Source: Paracoccaceae bacterium
GTDB lineage: Bacteria; Pseudomonadota; Alphaproteobacteria; Rhodobacterales; Rhodobacteraceae
Direction: 5' to 3'
Length of the DNA: 64,000 nt
NCBI GenBank assembly: GCA_902635985.1
Contig: CACPPZ010000005.1
Location: 1-64,000 of the forward strand
Position numbers and translations under genes: made by a program. The notes under the pieces were generated by a model, which saw only the letters and a program-made list of their open reading frames with translations, did no database searches and was not told where the DNA came from. Below, one piece after another: positions 31,844 to 42,579 of the stretch (positions are counted from its first letter, which is position 1; every line of letters starts with the position of its first letter).

Positions 31844-32989
31844 ATGAATAAACAAAAACCGGTTGCGCGGCCGGATAACGCGTATTTTTCTTCTGGGCCA
31901 TGCGCCAAATATCCCACATTTTCCACAGATAACCTACGCACAGCTGCAATAGGCAGATCACATCGTGCTAATGTGGGAAAACGCAAACTTAAAGAACTAA
32001 TAGACAATATAAAAGAAGTCTTAGAAATTCCCACCGATTATAAAGTGGGGATTGTCCCAGCGTCAGATACTGGAGCCGTGGAAATGGCGATGTGGTCTTT
32101 GCTAGGTGCCCGAAGAACTACAATGGTAGCTTGGGAAAGCTTTGGAAAAGACTGGATTAATGATGTTGTAAATGAGTTAAAGATTAAACCTGAGATTATA
32201 ACCGCCGACTATGGTCATATCGTTGACATGTCTTCAATCGATTATGACAACGACGTGGTGTTTACATGGAATGGCACAACTTCTGGTGTTTGTATGCAGA
32301 GCGGAGAGAATATACCAGTTGAACGGAAAGGTCTAACGATTTGTGATGCAACATCAGCCGCCTTTGCCGTCAGATTACCATTCGAAAAGTTAGATGTAAC
32401 AACATTTAGCTGGCAAAAAGTGATGGGTGGAGAGGCTGCGCATGGTGTCATAATCTTATCTCCAAAGGCGATTGAGCGCTTAGAAAATCATAAAGTTAAT
32501 TGGCCAGTGCCAAAAATATTTAGAATGACCAAAAACAATAAATTAATCCAAGGTATTTTCGAGGGTGCTACAATTAATACACCGTCAATGTTGGCAGTTG
32601 AAGATTTCTTATATGCATTGAAATGGGCTAGAGAGATAGGCGGCTTAGACAAACTGATTGCCCGAGCAGAAGCTAACGCAAAAACGGTTTGGTCTTTCTG
32701 CGATCAAAGAGATTGGATAGATAATCTTGCTGTTGACCCCAATACACGTTCAGTAACATCCGTTTGTCTACAATTTACAGATTCAAATATTAGTGATGGA
32801 GTCGCATTTTCAAAAGCTATTTCTAAGCGCTTAGAAAATGAAAAGGTCGCTTTTGATATTGCTGCTTACAGGGATGCACCACCTGGCCTGCGAATATGGT
32901 GTGGTGGAACCGTCAATAAAATTGATTTGGAACTGATGCTGCCATGGCTTGAATGGGCGTATCACGAGGAATTGACTAGGCACGTTTAG
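31844..32989 (+). CDS. serC: Phosphoserine aminotransferase
   Basis: MNKQKPVARPDNAYFSSGPCAKYPTF...; WQKVMGGEAAHGVIILSPKA. Confidence 0.97.
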   Translation: MNKQKPVARPDNAYFSSGPCAKYPTFSTDNLRTAAIGRSHRANVGKRKLKELIDNIKEVLEIPTDYKVGIVPASDTGAVEMAMWSLLGARRTTMVAWESFGKDWINDVVNELKIKPEIITADYGHIVDMSSIDYDNDVVFTWNGTTSGVCMQSGENIPVERKGLTICDATSAAFAVRLPFEKLDVTTFSWQKVMGGEAAHGVIILSPKAIERLENHKVNWPVPKIFRMTKNNKLIQGIFEGATINTPSMLAVEDFLYALKWAREIGGLDKLIARAEANAKTVWSFCDQRDWIDNLAVDPNTRSVTSVCLQFTDSNISDGVAFSKAISKRLENEKVAFDIAAYRDAPPGLRIWCGGTVNKIDLELMLPWLEWAYHEELTRHV

Positions 32990-33051
32990 GAAACCCGCCA
33001 TGTAATTGGCCTTTAAACGTATTTTTTATTTTATTAATTAAGGAGTTAAAT

Positions 33052-34650
33052 ATGGTACCCAAGGTACTCGTTTCGGATAAGTTATCTGAGACTGCTATAA
33101 AAATATTTGAGAACAAAGGTATTGAAGTTGATTTCATGCCTGAAGTTGGCAAAGACAAAGAAAAACTTGCTAAAATAATAGGTAACTACGATGGCTTGGC
33201 CATAAGGTCAGCAACTAGGGTCACACCTACAATTCTTAGAAATGCAAACAAACTAAAAGTGATCGGACGAGCTGGCATAGGAACAGACAATATCGATAAG
33301 GAAGAAGCATCCAAAAAGGGTATTATTGTGATGAATACACCCTTTGGAAATATGATAACTACTGCCGAGCATGCAATCGCTATGATGTTTGCAGTAGCCC
33401 GTCAAATACCTGAGGCATCAATTTCGACACATCAGGGAAAGTGGGAAAAGTCAAGGTTTATGGGTGTAGAGCTGACCAGAAAAACGCTTGGTGTTATTGG
33501 AGCCGGTAATATTGGCGGAATTGTTTGTGAGAGAGCCCGTGCCCTGCAAATGAAAGTACTAGCATATGATCCCTTCCTTAGCGAAGAAAAAGCAGAGAGT
33601 ATGGGTATAGATAAGGTTGAACTTAATGAACTATTAGAAAAGTCAGATTTCATAACTCTCCACGTTCCTTTTACTGACGGCACAAAAAATATTTTAAGTC
33701 GTGAGAATTTGAGGAAAAGTAAAAAAGGCGTTAGAATAATTAATTGTGCAAGAGGTGGTTTAGTTGATGAGAATGCTCTAGCTGATCTGATACAATCGGG
33801 ACACATAGCCGGAGCCGCTTTCGATGTATTCTCAGATGAGCCAGCTAAAGAAAACCCATTATTCCAAATTCCAAATGTTGTTTGCACCCCTCACCTTGGT
33901 GCCGCGACGAGCGAAGCACAAGAAAATGTTGCAATTCAAGTAGCTGAGCAAATGGCTAACTACCTAAATTATGGTGCCGTAGAAAACGCCTTAAATATGC
34001 CCTCAATGACTGCGGAAGAAGCCAAAATAATGCTTCCCTGGGTTAACTTAGCCGGGCACCTAGGAAGTTTTATTGGACAGATGACTGACGAACCTCTTGA
34101 CGCCATAAATATTTTATACGATGGCACGGTATCAAAAATGAATTTAGCGGCCCTAAACTGTTCAGTCATCGCTGGAATCATGAAAAAGGTAAATCCAGAT
34201 GTAAACATGGTTTCGGCTCCAGTGATTGCGAAAGAGCGAGGCATCCAAATTTCTACAACAAACCAAGACAAATCTGGAGTTTTTGATGGCTATATAAAAG
34301 TAACAGCTGTGACCAAAACTAAAGAACGGTCAATTGGAGGCACAGTATTTAGTGACGGAAAACCAAGATTCATACAAATAAAAGGTATAAACTTAGATGC
34401 AGAAGTTGGAAAACATATGCTATATACCACCAACGAAGATATTCCTGGAATAATAGGCCAACTAGGGCAAATTCTGGGCTCAAATGATACGAATATTGCA
34501 AATTTTACATTAGGAAGAGCGGAAATTGGTGGTGAAGCCATAGCTTTACTTTATCTTGATGGACCAATAACTGCAAATGCAGTAAACCAATTAAAGGACA
34601 CTGGAATGTTCAAACAGGTTAAGCCTTTGGCATTTGAAATAACTAAGTAA
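33052..34650 (+). CDS. serA: D-3-phosphoglycerate dehydrogenase
   Basis: 532 aa; GRAGIGTDNID, LGVIGAGNIGGIV, INCARGGLVDE, C-terminal ACT domain. Confidence 0.98.
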   Translation: MVPKVLVSDKLSETAIKIFENKGIEVDFMPEVGKDKEKLAKIIGNYDGLAIRSATRVTPTILRNANKLKVIGRAGIGTDNIDKEEASKKGIIVMNTPFGNMITTAEHAIAMMFAVARQIPEASISTHQGKWEKSRFMGVELTRKTLGVIGAGNIGGIVCERARALQMKVLAYDPFLSEEKAESMGIDKVELNELLEKSDFITLHVPFTDGTKNILSRENLRKSKKGVRIINCARGGLVDENALADLIQSGHIAGAAFDVFSDEPAKENPLFQIPNVVCTPHLGAATSEAQENVAIQVAEQMANYLNYGAVENALNMPSMTAEEAKIMLPWVNLAGHLGSFIGQMTDEPLDAINILYDGTVSKMNLAALNCSVIAGIMKKVNPDVNMVSAPVIAKERGIQISTTNQDKSGVFDGYIKVTAVTKTKERSIGGTVFSDGKPRFIQIKGINLDAEVGKHMLYTTNEDIPGIIGQLGQILGSNDTNIANFTLGRAEIGGEAIALLYLDGPITANAVNQLKDTGMFKQVKPLAFEITK

Positions 34651-34721
34651 TTAATACGATAATTTTGATATTTTCAAATGATACAAAATATGAAAACGTT
34701 TTAGATATTAGAGTTTAAATA

Positions 34722-35636
34722 GTGTTTATAGTCGCTGCATTATATCATTTTACAAGGTTTAAAGATCACCGAAAAATATGTGGCCCATTGCAGGATAAAT
34801 GTAATTTATCTGGGGTTACTGGATCACTTTTACTAGCACCAGAAGGAATAAATGGCACAATCGCAGGCTCACGAAGAGGCATTGATAATGTCATAGAATA
34901 TATAAAAAGTTTACCAGGTTGCGGGGGTATTGAGCATAAAGAAAGTATCGCTTCTTTACCACCATTTCCAAGAATGAAAGTAAAAATAAAAAAAGAGATT
35001 GTAACTATGGGTCAGCCTGATGTGAACCCAGCAGAAAAAGTGGGAAAATATGTAGAACCCAAAGATTGGGATTCTTTTATAAATTCTCCTGATGTCGTGC
35101 TTATCGATACAAGAAATGATTATGAGGTAGGCATTGGAACCTTCAAAGGCGCAGTGAACCCCAAAACAAAAAATTTTGGCGAATTTCCAGAATGGTGGGA
35201 GAAAAATAAAGATAAATTTCACAATAAAAAAATTGCTATGTTCTGTACTGGTGGGATTAGATGTGAGAAATCAACGAACTACCTTTTGGGCAAAGGAGTA
35301 AAAAAAGTACACCATTTGAAAGGTGGCATTCTTAAATATTTAGAAGAAATCCCTGAAGAACGGAGTAGCTGGGAGGGTGATTGCTTTGTATTCGATGCAA
35401 GGGTTTCAGTCGGGCATGAGCTAAATGAGGGTCCGCACCAGTTGTGCTATGCGTGTCGCCATCCAATCCTTCCAAAAGATCAAAATCATACGAAATATGA
35501 GCATGGTGTTTCTTGTCATCAGTGCTTTGATAAAACCTCTGATTACGATAAAGGCCGTTTTCGAGAGAGACAAAAACAAATAAAGCTCGCACGTGATCGA
35601 GGAGAAAAGCACATGATTGGGTATGATGAGAATTAA
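34722..35636 (+). CDS. trhO: Rhodanese-domain tRNA uridine(34) hydroxylase TrhO (YceA)
   Basis: MFCTGGIRCEKSTNYLLGKGVKKVHHLKGGILKYLEEIP; CYACRHPI C-terminal motif; GTG start. Confidence 0.94.
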   Translation: MFIVAALYHFTRFKDHRKICGPLQDKCNLSGVTGSLLLAPEGINGTIAGSRRGIDNVIEYIKSLPGCGGIEHKESIASLPPFPRMKVKIKKEIVTMGQPDVNPAEKVGKYVEPKDWDSFINSPDVVLIDTRNDYEVGIGTFKGAVNPKTKNFGEFPEWWEKNKDKFHNKKIAMFCTGGIRCEKSTNYLLGKGVKKVHHLKGGILKYLEEIPEERSSWEGDCFVFDARVSVGHELNEGPHQLCYACRHPILPKDQNHTKYEHGVSCHQCFDKTSDYDKGRFRERQKQIKLARDRGEKHMIGYDEN

Positions 35637-35638
35637 AT

Positions 35639-37633
35639 CTACTTAGATATTCTAGGGCGTCCAGATGCTTCAACAGTAACAAGAGCCTCGACAAAAATTT
35701 GACGTGCTTCTGCTTTTGCTTTTTTAATATCCCTGAATACATTGGTGACAATATCAGCCGCACCAGAGGCACGGGCCTGATCAACTGCTTGATCCACCAA
35801 GAAACTTTCTAAACAGGTTAGTGCATTTTTCTCATTTAAAAAATCCTTTGGCCCATCGGGCAAATGTACTCGAAATTGACCTTCATTAGGAGCAGTTATA
35901 GACCCCTGAACTCGCATAGTAATACGCCCGACTACTGCGCCAATAGCATTCGCAACATCGCCATACTCTGGAAGAATCAGATCACACTTCAAAAGATCAC
36001 CAACTGCAGGATAATATGAAGAAGCGGAAGCACCCAAACCTACTACGGGCAAATTTAAACCAGTATCAATTTTCACGATATTCTTATGACCAGTTAGCCC
36101 TTCGAACATTAGTATATTATTTGCCAACTCTTCTGCTGGCTGATCAAATTTATCTTCTTCACCAAATGCACTTTCTAATAAAAATAGAGCCGTTTGCCGA
36201 TGTAATTGAGTAATGATCATTCTTGACAAATCTTCTGCAGTTTCTCCCAATAAATCACCAGAACCTTTACGCCTGCGGCCAAAAAGCGTAATAGCTTTTT
36301 CTGCGGCTTCTGAATCCCAAGCAGTCATAATTTTTAGCACATGACTAGCATCAGAAGGTGTTACACCTGAAACTTGTACCATACCTCGGGATACTAGTCG
36401 CTCTAAAGACTTAATCTCAATCCTAGTCTGAATAACCGCTCTAAGTGCCTTTGCGTTTCTCTCAATTCGTGAAAGCACTTTCATATCCCTAGAGGTCAAA
36501 CTATGCTCAAAAGGTTCTGAAATTAGACGAACAAATTTTCCATCATACTCACCTGGAGCCGTACTTCTCAATTGTTCATCCAAAATTTCGTGGATATGTG
36601 GTTCTTGATGAGCGAGTAAGGAAATAGGCACCAACCTTTTGGGACCCAACTGTAAGCCCCCCATTAGTCCTTCAGATAGAAAATGTACTTGGCTATCACC
36701 GCCCAGTCCCGTTGTGCGCATTGCCACAGCCTCTACCATTGTGCGAAAATTACCAACGCGAGCTCCAGCGGCATCAAGCGCAGGGCGCCCATCTTTTAGC
36801 AATGCAACATCGGTTGTAGTCCCACCTATATCAGAGACGAACCCCAGATTTAGATTAGTCATCCATTTTGCACCCACTATAGAAGCAGCTGGTCCACTCA
36901 AAATAGTCTCGATAGGCTTTTCTCGGGCCTCGCTTGAGGAAATGAGTGCACCATCACCACGTACAACCATTAAAGGAGCATTAATTTTAAGATTAAAAAG
37001 GGTAGCCTCACAACGTCCTATTAATTCATCAATTATCCCTATAAGTCTTGCATTAAGAACAGCAGTAAGAGCCCTTCGCGGTCCATTAAGTTTCGCCGAC
37101 AATTGATGAGAGGCTGTTACAGGCTTATCAGTTAAGCTCTTTATTAATTCCATAATTTGAAGCTCATGTGCAGCATTACGGGTTGCAAATTGGCTCGCTA
37201 CGGCAAAAGCTGATATACCGTCAAGGTTCAAAACCCAATCTCTTATTTCTCCAACATTAATTTGGCATGTTTCCTCACCGGCATGATTATGGCCACCTTT
37301 TGATTGTAAAACTGGATCACCTCTCAGTGCATCATGAATACTATGCTTTGTTAGGTCACCATCTCGAAACCCAACAAATATCAAGGCAACTCTTCCACCT
37401 TGATCTTCAACGAGTGCATTTGTCGCCAAAGTGGTTGAAAGTGATACAAGAGAAATATCTTCTGTTTTTATTGACGACTTATTGATTACATTTCGTACGG
37501 CTTCAGATATGCCCAAAGCTAAGTCTTGACGGGTAGTAAGTGCCTTTGAACTAGCTATGACTTTTGTTTCATTTTGTAAAATAACAGCATCCGTGTAAGT
37601 GCCACCAGTATCTACCCCTAAGAAAAATGTCAC
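35639..37633 (-). CDS. Hydantoinase/oxoprolinase family protein (HyuA-type)
   Basis: FLGVDTGGTYTDAVIL, LGFVSDIGGTTTDVALLKDGRP; no hyuB-type gene adjacent. Confidence 0.93.
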   Translation of the reverse strand: MTFFLGVDTGGTYTDAVILQNETKVIASSKALTTRQDLALGISEAVRNVINKSSIKTEDISLVSLSTTLATNALVEDQGGRVALIFVGFRDGDLTKHSIHDALRGDPVLQSKGGHNHAGEETCQINVGEIRDWVLNLDGISAFAVASQFATRNAAHELQIMELIKSLTDKPVTASHQLSAKLNGPRRALTAVLNARLIGIIDELIGRCEATLFNLKINAPLMVVRGDGALISSSEAREKPIETILSGPAASIVGAKWMTNLNLGFVSDIGGTTTDVALLKDGRPALDAAGARVGNFRTMVEAVAMRTTGLGGDSQVHFLSEGLMGGLQLGPKRLVPISLLAHQEPHIHEILDEQLRSTAPGEYDGKFVRLISEPFEHSLTSRDMKVLSRIERNAKALRAVIQTRIEIKSLERLVSRGMVQVSGVTPSDASHVLKIMTAWDSEAAEKAITLFGRRRKGSGDLLGETAEDLSRMIITQLHRQTALFLLESAFGEEDKFDQPAEELANNILMFEGLTGHKNIVKIDTGLNLPVVGLGASASSYYPAVGDLLKCDLILPEYGDVANAIGAVVGRITMRVQGSITAPNEGQFRVHLPDGPKDFLNEKNALTCLESFLVDQAVDQARASGAADIVTNVFRDIKKAKAEARQIFVEALVTVEASGRPRISK

Positions 37634-37701
37634 TTCAGGCTCCTAGAATTTAACCTTCAGATTTAAATCAAAAAACTTCCCGTACATTAATTATCACCTG
37701 T

Positions 37702-38730
37702 TCATACTAACTGGGTAAGCGCCCATGTCGCAGCGTCTCGTACCGCTAAATCTGGATCTTTAATAAGAGGCTGTACAACTTTTTTAAATTTCTGCTCTTT
37801 TGAATTACCAATCGCATACAAAACATTTCTTACAAATCTATTGCGACCAATACGTTTTATTGGGCTGCCTGAAAATTTATCTCTAAACGCTTTGTCATCT
37901 AAGGTTACAAGCTCAGTCAAGTCTGGCATTTTTAGTTCCTCTCGTGCGAAAAGTTTTGTCTCATTACCGGCTTTTGCAAATTTATTCCAAGGACAGACAG
38001 CCAAACAGTCATCACAACCATATATTCGATTTCCAATTTTTGATCTTAACTCGATTTGAATTGGACCACGATGTTCTATCGTCAGGTAAGAAATGCAACG
38101 TCTAGCATCCATTTGATAAGGTTTGGGGAAAGCTTCTGTAGGACAAATATCAATACATGACTGACATGAGCCACAATGGTCCTGCTCTGGATGATCGGGA
38201 GCAATTTCTAAAGTAGTAAAAATAGAACCAATAAAAAACCAGTTTCCTAGATCACGACTTACCAGATTTGTATGCTTTCCTTGCCAACCTAACCCAGCTG
38301 CCTGTCCCAATGGTTTTTCCGGTACGGGCGCAGTATCAACAAAAACCTTCACCTGTCCACCCGCCTCATTAATTAACCACCGTGCAAGCGACTTTAATTT
38401 TTTTTTAATGACTACATGATAATCTTTATTTTGCGCATAAACAGATATTGCAGCTTTATTGGGGTGTTTGAGGACCTCCATAGGATCGTGAATTGGCTTA
38501 TAACTTTGAGCAAGCATTATGACCGTTTTAGCCTCAGGCCAAAGAGTTTTCGGGTCTTCACGCCACTCAATTTTCTCTGAAAGCCAAGTCATTTGACCTT
38601 GATAGTTTAACCGTAAAAATTCTCGGAAAGGCTCAGAAATAGACGGGACGTCAGACGGGTTGCACGCTTTTGTTAAATCGAAACCTAGATCTTTCGAACG
38701 GCATAACAATTTAGTTTTTAAATCTGTCAC
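37702..38730 (-). CDS. queG: Epoxyqueuosine reductase
   Basis: [30 protein letters not shown] Fe-S motifs, C-terminal HEAT-like repeat. Confidence 0.96.
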   Translation of the reverse strand: MTDLKTKLLCRSKDLGFDLTKACNPSDVPSISEPFREFLRLNYQGQMTWLSEKIEWREDPKTLWPEAKTVIMLAQSYKPIHDPMEVLKHPNKAAISVYAQNKDYHVVIKKKLKSLARWLINEAGGQVKVFVDTAPVPEKPLGQAAGLGWQGKHTNLVSRDLGNWFFIGSIFTTLEIAPDHPEQDHCGSCQSCIDICPTEAFPKPYQMDARRCISYLTIEHRGPIQIELRSKIGNRIYGCDDCLAVCPWNKFAKAGNETKLFAREELKMPDLTELVTLDDKAFRDKFSGSPIKRIGRNRFVRNVLYAIGNSKEQKFKKVVQPLIKDPDLAVRDAATWALTQLV

Positions 38731-38745
38731 AGCTTTTCCAATGAG

Positions 38746-39411
38746 TTAAAAATCTAAATCATTATAATGCAGCGGCGGAGGGAAGCCTGAAACTTGATCA
38801 ACCAGTAAATTGCGAAAAGCTGGTCTTGATTTTATCTTAGCATACCAATCTTTCACAGCATTAGATCTGCTCCAATCTATGTCGCTTAAATAATCAAGGG
38901 TAGAAAAATGAGCAGCAGCAGCAAAATCAGCAAGGGTCATGACTTCTCCTGCCAGCCAACGTCTATGCTCCAACAGCCAAGCCATATAATCGATATGATA
39001 CTTAATATTTTTTGAACCCTCTTTTATATTTTTACTATCAGGAAAACCCTGTCCCATTATTTTTTTATTTACCCGCTCATAAAGGAGCTTAGATGTTACC
39101 TCATTGTGAAATTTATCATCAAACCATGAGACCAATCTTCGTACCTCAAATCTTTCTTTAGGATTATCTGGCAACAAAGCATTATAAGGATATTCTTCTT
39201 CTAAATATTCGCATATTGCATTACTTTCAGAAAGTATTTCATCACCAACTTTCAAAACAGGTAATTTACCAGCAGGATTTCTTCTCAAAAATTCTGCAGA
39301 CTTGTCCCAATAACGCTCCTCAATAAGCTCAACCTCAATCTTCTTCTCCGCAAGACTTAATCGAACTTTTCTGCAAAATGGTGATAACGGGACGTGATAT
39401 AGTCGGAACAT
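38746..39411 (-). CDS. Glutathione S-transferase family protein
   Basis: MFRLYHVPLSPFCRKVRLSLAEKKIEVEL, PAGKLPVLKVGDEILSESNAICEYLEE. Confidence 0.94.
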   Translation of the reverse strand: MFRLYHVPLSPFCRKVRLSLAEKKIEVELIEERYWDKSAEFLRRNPAGKLPVLKVGDEILSESNAICEYLEEEYPYNALLPDNPKERFEVRRLVSWFDDKFHNEVTSKLLYERVNKKIMGQGFPDSKNIKEGSKNIKYHIDYMAWLLEHRRWLAGEVMTLADFAAAAHFSTLDYLSDIDWSRSNAVKDWYAKIKSRPAFRNLLVDQVSGFPPPLHYNDLDF

Positions 39412-39508
39412 TTAAACCCTTTGTGATGTAACAAATTTTAAAACTAATATTCACAAGCAATTTTGTAACGCAAACATAAAGATCAGTCGATGGCTATGAT
39501 TATTAAGA

Positions 39509-40162
39509 TCAATATAGATCAGAAAACATAACTGGCGCATCACCTCGCTGCCACGGAGCTAATTTGGTCATGATTCTAATAAATACTGAACTTTGATTAA
39601 AATTATCTAACCACTTGATTAAATTAATCCAGTCTTGGTCGTAAAACCAATCTTGGTCTATATGCGCAAATTGTCTGACAAAAGGTAATATTGCCAAATC
39701 TGCCATAGATATATGGGTTCCAAACAAGTTCGGAGAGAGTATTTTTTCTAATTTGTAGAGAAATAGCGCCGCTGTATCTCTAGATTCAATAGGGTCCGTA
39801 TCAGGAAATTTGTTTGGATATTTTGTTCTATCAAGGGTCTTCTTAAAATTTCCGTCACACTCATAAATTAAATCAAATCCATAGTCAGGCATGTCCATTA
39901 AATCAGTAGGATCATTTTGACTTAACGCCCATTTCATTATATCAAGACTTTCATCAAGTACCGTATTTGTCAGCTTCAGTGACGGAACAGTTCCACTCGG
40001 TGATGTAGCTAAAAATTCTTTTGGTTTATTTCTTAAAACTACTTCTCGAATTTCTACATTGACCTTCGCGTGCAAAAGGGCAAGCCTTGCTCTTATTGCG
40101 TAAGGGCATCTCCTGAAATTATAAAGAATTGGCTGTTTAAGTTGGGACATTAAATTGATCAA
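39509..40162 (-). CDS. Glutathione S-transferase family protein
   Basis: LYNFRRCPYAIRARLALLHAKVNVEIREV, SGTVPSLKLTNTVLDESLDIMKW. Confidence 0.9.
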   Translation of the reverse strand: MINLMSQLKQPILYNFRRCPYAIRARLALLHAKVNVEIREVVLRNKPKEFLATSPSGTVPSLKLTNTVLDESLDIMKWALSQNDPTDLMDMPDYGFDLIYECDGNFKKTLDRTKYPNKFPDTDPIESRDTAALFLYKLEKILSPNLFGTHISMADLAILPFVRQFAHIDQDWFYDQDWINLIKWLDNFNQSSVFIRIMTKLAPWQRGDAPVMFSDLY

Positions 40163-40184
40163 ACTTTAAATATGCAATATTTAT

Positions 40185-41444
40185 CTAGTAGACCAGCAAT
40201 TGACTACTTGAAGCATCGCTTATTATAGCATCAACTATCGAGCCCTCTTTCTTTGGGCTTGCAAAAAGTACCTCAGCAAACTGCTCTGTCCGACCTAAAA
40301 CAGAACTTTCCATAAGTACTTTATGCTTTCGTCCTATTTGCTCTGTAAGATGTTTAGTGCGTACTTTTCTTCCTAATGATCTAAGAAGTTTTGCTCTGCT
40401 TTTTATTGTTTTCCCATCAATCTGGGGCATACGAGCGGCAGGCGTTCCATCTCTCTTGGAATATGGGAAAATATGTAACCATGTTAAACCGCAATCTTCT
40501 ACTAATTTGATTGAGCTCTCAAAGTGTTTATCAGTCTCAGTGGGAAATCCAGCTATTATATCCGCTCCAAAAGTAACTTCCGGTCGTAGTTTCCGAACTT
40601 TTTCACAGAACAAAATTGCATCTTCTCTTAAGTGACGCCTTTTCATGCGTTTTAGAATTAGATCATCACCATGTTGAAGGCTTAGGTGAAAGTGCGGCAT
40701 AAGCCTGCTTTCTGTTGCTATTGCATCTAAAAGCTCTTCATCGACTTCAATACTGTCAATGGAACTTATTCGAAGCCTATTTAAGTCCGGAATTAGACGC
40801 AAAATTCTAAGTACAAGGTTTCCTAACTTTGGCTGCATCGGCAAATCCGCGCCCCAGCTGGTTAGATCTACTCCCGTCAATACAATTTCGTTATAGCCTT
40901 TTTGAACCAGGCGTTTTATCTGCTCAACCACTACGCCAGCAGGAACGGACCGCGAATTACCCCTTCCAAATGGTATTGTGCAAAAAGTACAACGGTGGTC
41001 GCATCCATTTTGAATTTGAACATATGCGCGACTTCGTGTTCCAAAGCCATCTATTAAATGACTCGCAGTTTCCGAAACTGACATTATATCATCTACCTGA
41101 ACACGATCGCTTTCAGCTGATAAACCTGACGACAAATTAGACCAGATTTCAGGGTGCATTTTCTCCGAATTCCCAAGCACAAAATCAACTTCGCCCATTT
41201 TTGAAAAGCTGTTAGAATCTATTTGCGCTGCACAGCCTGTAACAATTAATGTTGAATTTGGGTTTTCTCGTCGGAGCCGCCTAATCTCTTGCCTTGATTT
41301 GCTGACTGCTTGTTGTGTTACAGCACACGTATTAATTACAACGGCCTCATTTATCCCCGCAGTATCTGCTAGATAGCGCATAGCCTCGGTCTCATAGGAA
41401 TTAAGGCGGCACCCTAATGTAGAGAATTTAACTTCACTTTTCAT
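40185..41444 (-). CDS. mtaB: tRNA (N6-threonylcarbamoyladenosine(37)-C2)-methylthiotransferase MtaB
   Basis: VKFSTLGCRLNSYETEAM, radical SAM CDHRCTFCTIPFGRGNSRS; start taken at MKSEVKFS (41444). Confidence 0.95.
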   Translation of the reverse strand: MKSEVKFSTLGCRLNSYETEAMRYLADTAGINEAVVINTCAVTQQAVSKSRQEIRRLRRENPNSTLIVTGCAAQIDSNSFSKMGEVDFVLGNSEKMHPEIWSNLSSGLSAESDRVQVDDIMSVSETASHLIDGFGTRSRAYVQIQNGCDHRCTFCTIPFGRGNSRSVPAGVVVEQIKRLVQKGYNEIVLTGVDLTSWGADLPMQPKLGNLVLRILRLIPDLNRLRISSIDSIEVDEELLDAIATESRLMPHFHLSLQHGDDLILKRMKRRHLREDAILFCEKVRKLRPEVTFGADIIAGFPTETDKHFESSIKLVEDCGLTWLHIFPYSKRDGTPAARMPQIDGKTIKSRAKLLRSLGRKVRTKHLTEQIGRKHKVLMESSVLGRTEQFAEVLFASPKKEGSIVDAIISDASSSQLLVY

Positions 41445-42273
41445 AAACAGAGTCCAAAAATTGTGTGTTGATCTGTCCATCGAAAACATGCATCGTTGGG
41501 CCGTTCATCCATATTCCGTCATCTTTGTAATTAACCACCAGATTTCCACCATCTAGTTCAACGTGCACTTGGTTTCCAGTAATTTTCCTTCGAACAGATG
41601 CAGCCACAACAGCACAGGCCGACGAGCCAGACGCCTTAGTAACACCAACGCCTCTTTCCCATACCCTAACTCGCAACCGGTCCTGAGAGACAACAGAGAC
41701 ATACTGGACATTAGTTTTTTGAGGGAATAAAGGATGGTTTTCTATTTTAGCACCTTCCTCTTCTATCTTCACCTGATCTAAATTATCTACAAAAAACGAG
41801 CAATGAGGATTACCCATGCTAGTTGCAGTTGGTTGCCCAGGGATTGGCAGAAATAATGTATCAACTTCCTCTAACAATGGTATTTTTTGCCAACGTATAT
41901 CTGGAAGCCCCATATTTACCGATACTGACCCATCAATCTCGCGCTTTGCTTGCAACGATATGTGATCCGTTGAAAGGTCTATTTCGTCTTTTTTAGTCTC
42001 TAGCATCAAAAAGTTCGCTATACAGCGAGTAGCATTCCCACAGGTGGCTGAAATAGAGCCATCAGAATTGAAGAAAGTTAAGTGAGCATCGGATACTTCA
42101 CTATTCTGAATGATCCCCAATTGATCGAACCCCACGCCAAAGTTTCGATCTCCTAATTTTCTAATAAGATTAGCCGGCAAATTGATGCGTTTGTGTCGTG
42201 AATCAATAATAACAAAGTCATTTCCCAGACCATGCATCTTCATAAATGATATATTTCTATCGTTGGACAGCAT
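41434..42273 (-). CDS. dapF: Diaminopimelate epimerase
   Basis: MHGLGNDFVIID, GNATRCIANF, WERGVGVTKASGSSACAVV. Start uncertain (42273 or 42243). Confidence 0.97.
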   Translation of the reverse strand: MLSNDRNISFMKMHGLGNDFVIIDSRHKRINLPANLIRKLGDRNFGVGFDQLGIIQNSEVSDAHLTFFNSDGSISATCGNATRCIANFLMLETKKDEIDLSTDHISLQAKREIDGSVSVNMGLPDIRWQKIPLLEEVDTLFLPIPGQPTATSMGNPHCSFFVDNLDQVKIEEEGAKIENHPLFPQKTNVQYVSVVSQDRLRVRVWERGVGVTKASGSSACAVVAASVRRKITGNQVHVELDGGNLVVNYKDDGIWMNGPTMHVFDGQINTQFLDSVYEK

Positions 42274-42380
42274 AATGGCGCGCGTATACCCGTAAATTCG
42301 GCTTGAATCCATAGATAGTTCGATTTTCTCTAATTTCGGCCTTGACCCCAAGGCATAGTGTTCCTAGTTAGCTCTTTAGT

Positions 42381-42456
42381 GGGCCGTTAGCTCAGTTGGT
42401 AGAGCAACTGACTTTTAATCAGTGGGTCACAGGTTCAAATCCTGTACGGCTCACCA
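42381..42456 (+). tRNA. tRNA-Lys (anticodon UUU), CCA encoded
   Basis: GGGCCGTTAGCTCAGTTGGTAGAGCAACTGACTTTTAATCAGTGGGTCACAGGTTCAAATCCTGTACGGCTCACCA; cloverleaf closes, anticodon loop CTTTTAA. Confidence 0.97.
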
Positions 42457-42467
42457 CTAAAACAAGA

Positions 42468-42495
42468 GCTTTGCGAATATGACGCAGAGCCTTTT
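42468..42495 (+). terminator. Rho-independent terminator of tRNA-Lys
   Basis: Stem GCTTTGCG/CGCAGAGC (one G-U), loop AATATGA, followed by CTTTT. Confidence 0.7.
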
Positions 42496-42579
42496 ATTCT
42501 CCGGGCAATATTATTTAGAAAAAAAAGTTTTTTTCAGACAGGTTACCTATCTTAATATTAACGAACTTAAGGGATAAAG

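Noticed and set aside
35332-35784. 150-aa minus-strand ORF spanning the trhO/hyuA junction
   Set aside because: Antisense to trhO and out of frame with the HyuA-type gene; no protein features.
38746-40162. Two neighbouring GST genes as a recent tandem duplication
   Set aside because: Their sequences are clearly divergent beyond the general GST fold, so no recent duplication is supported.
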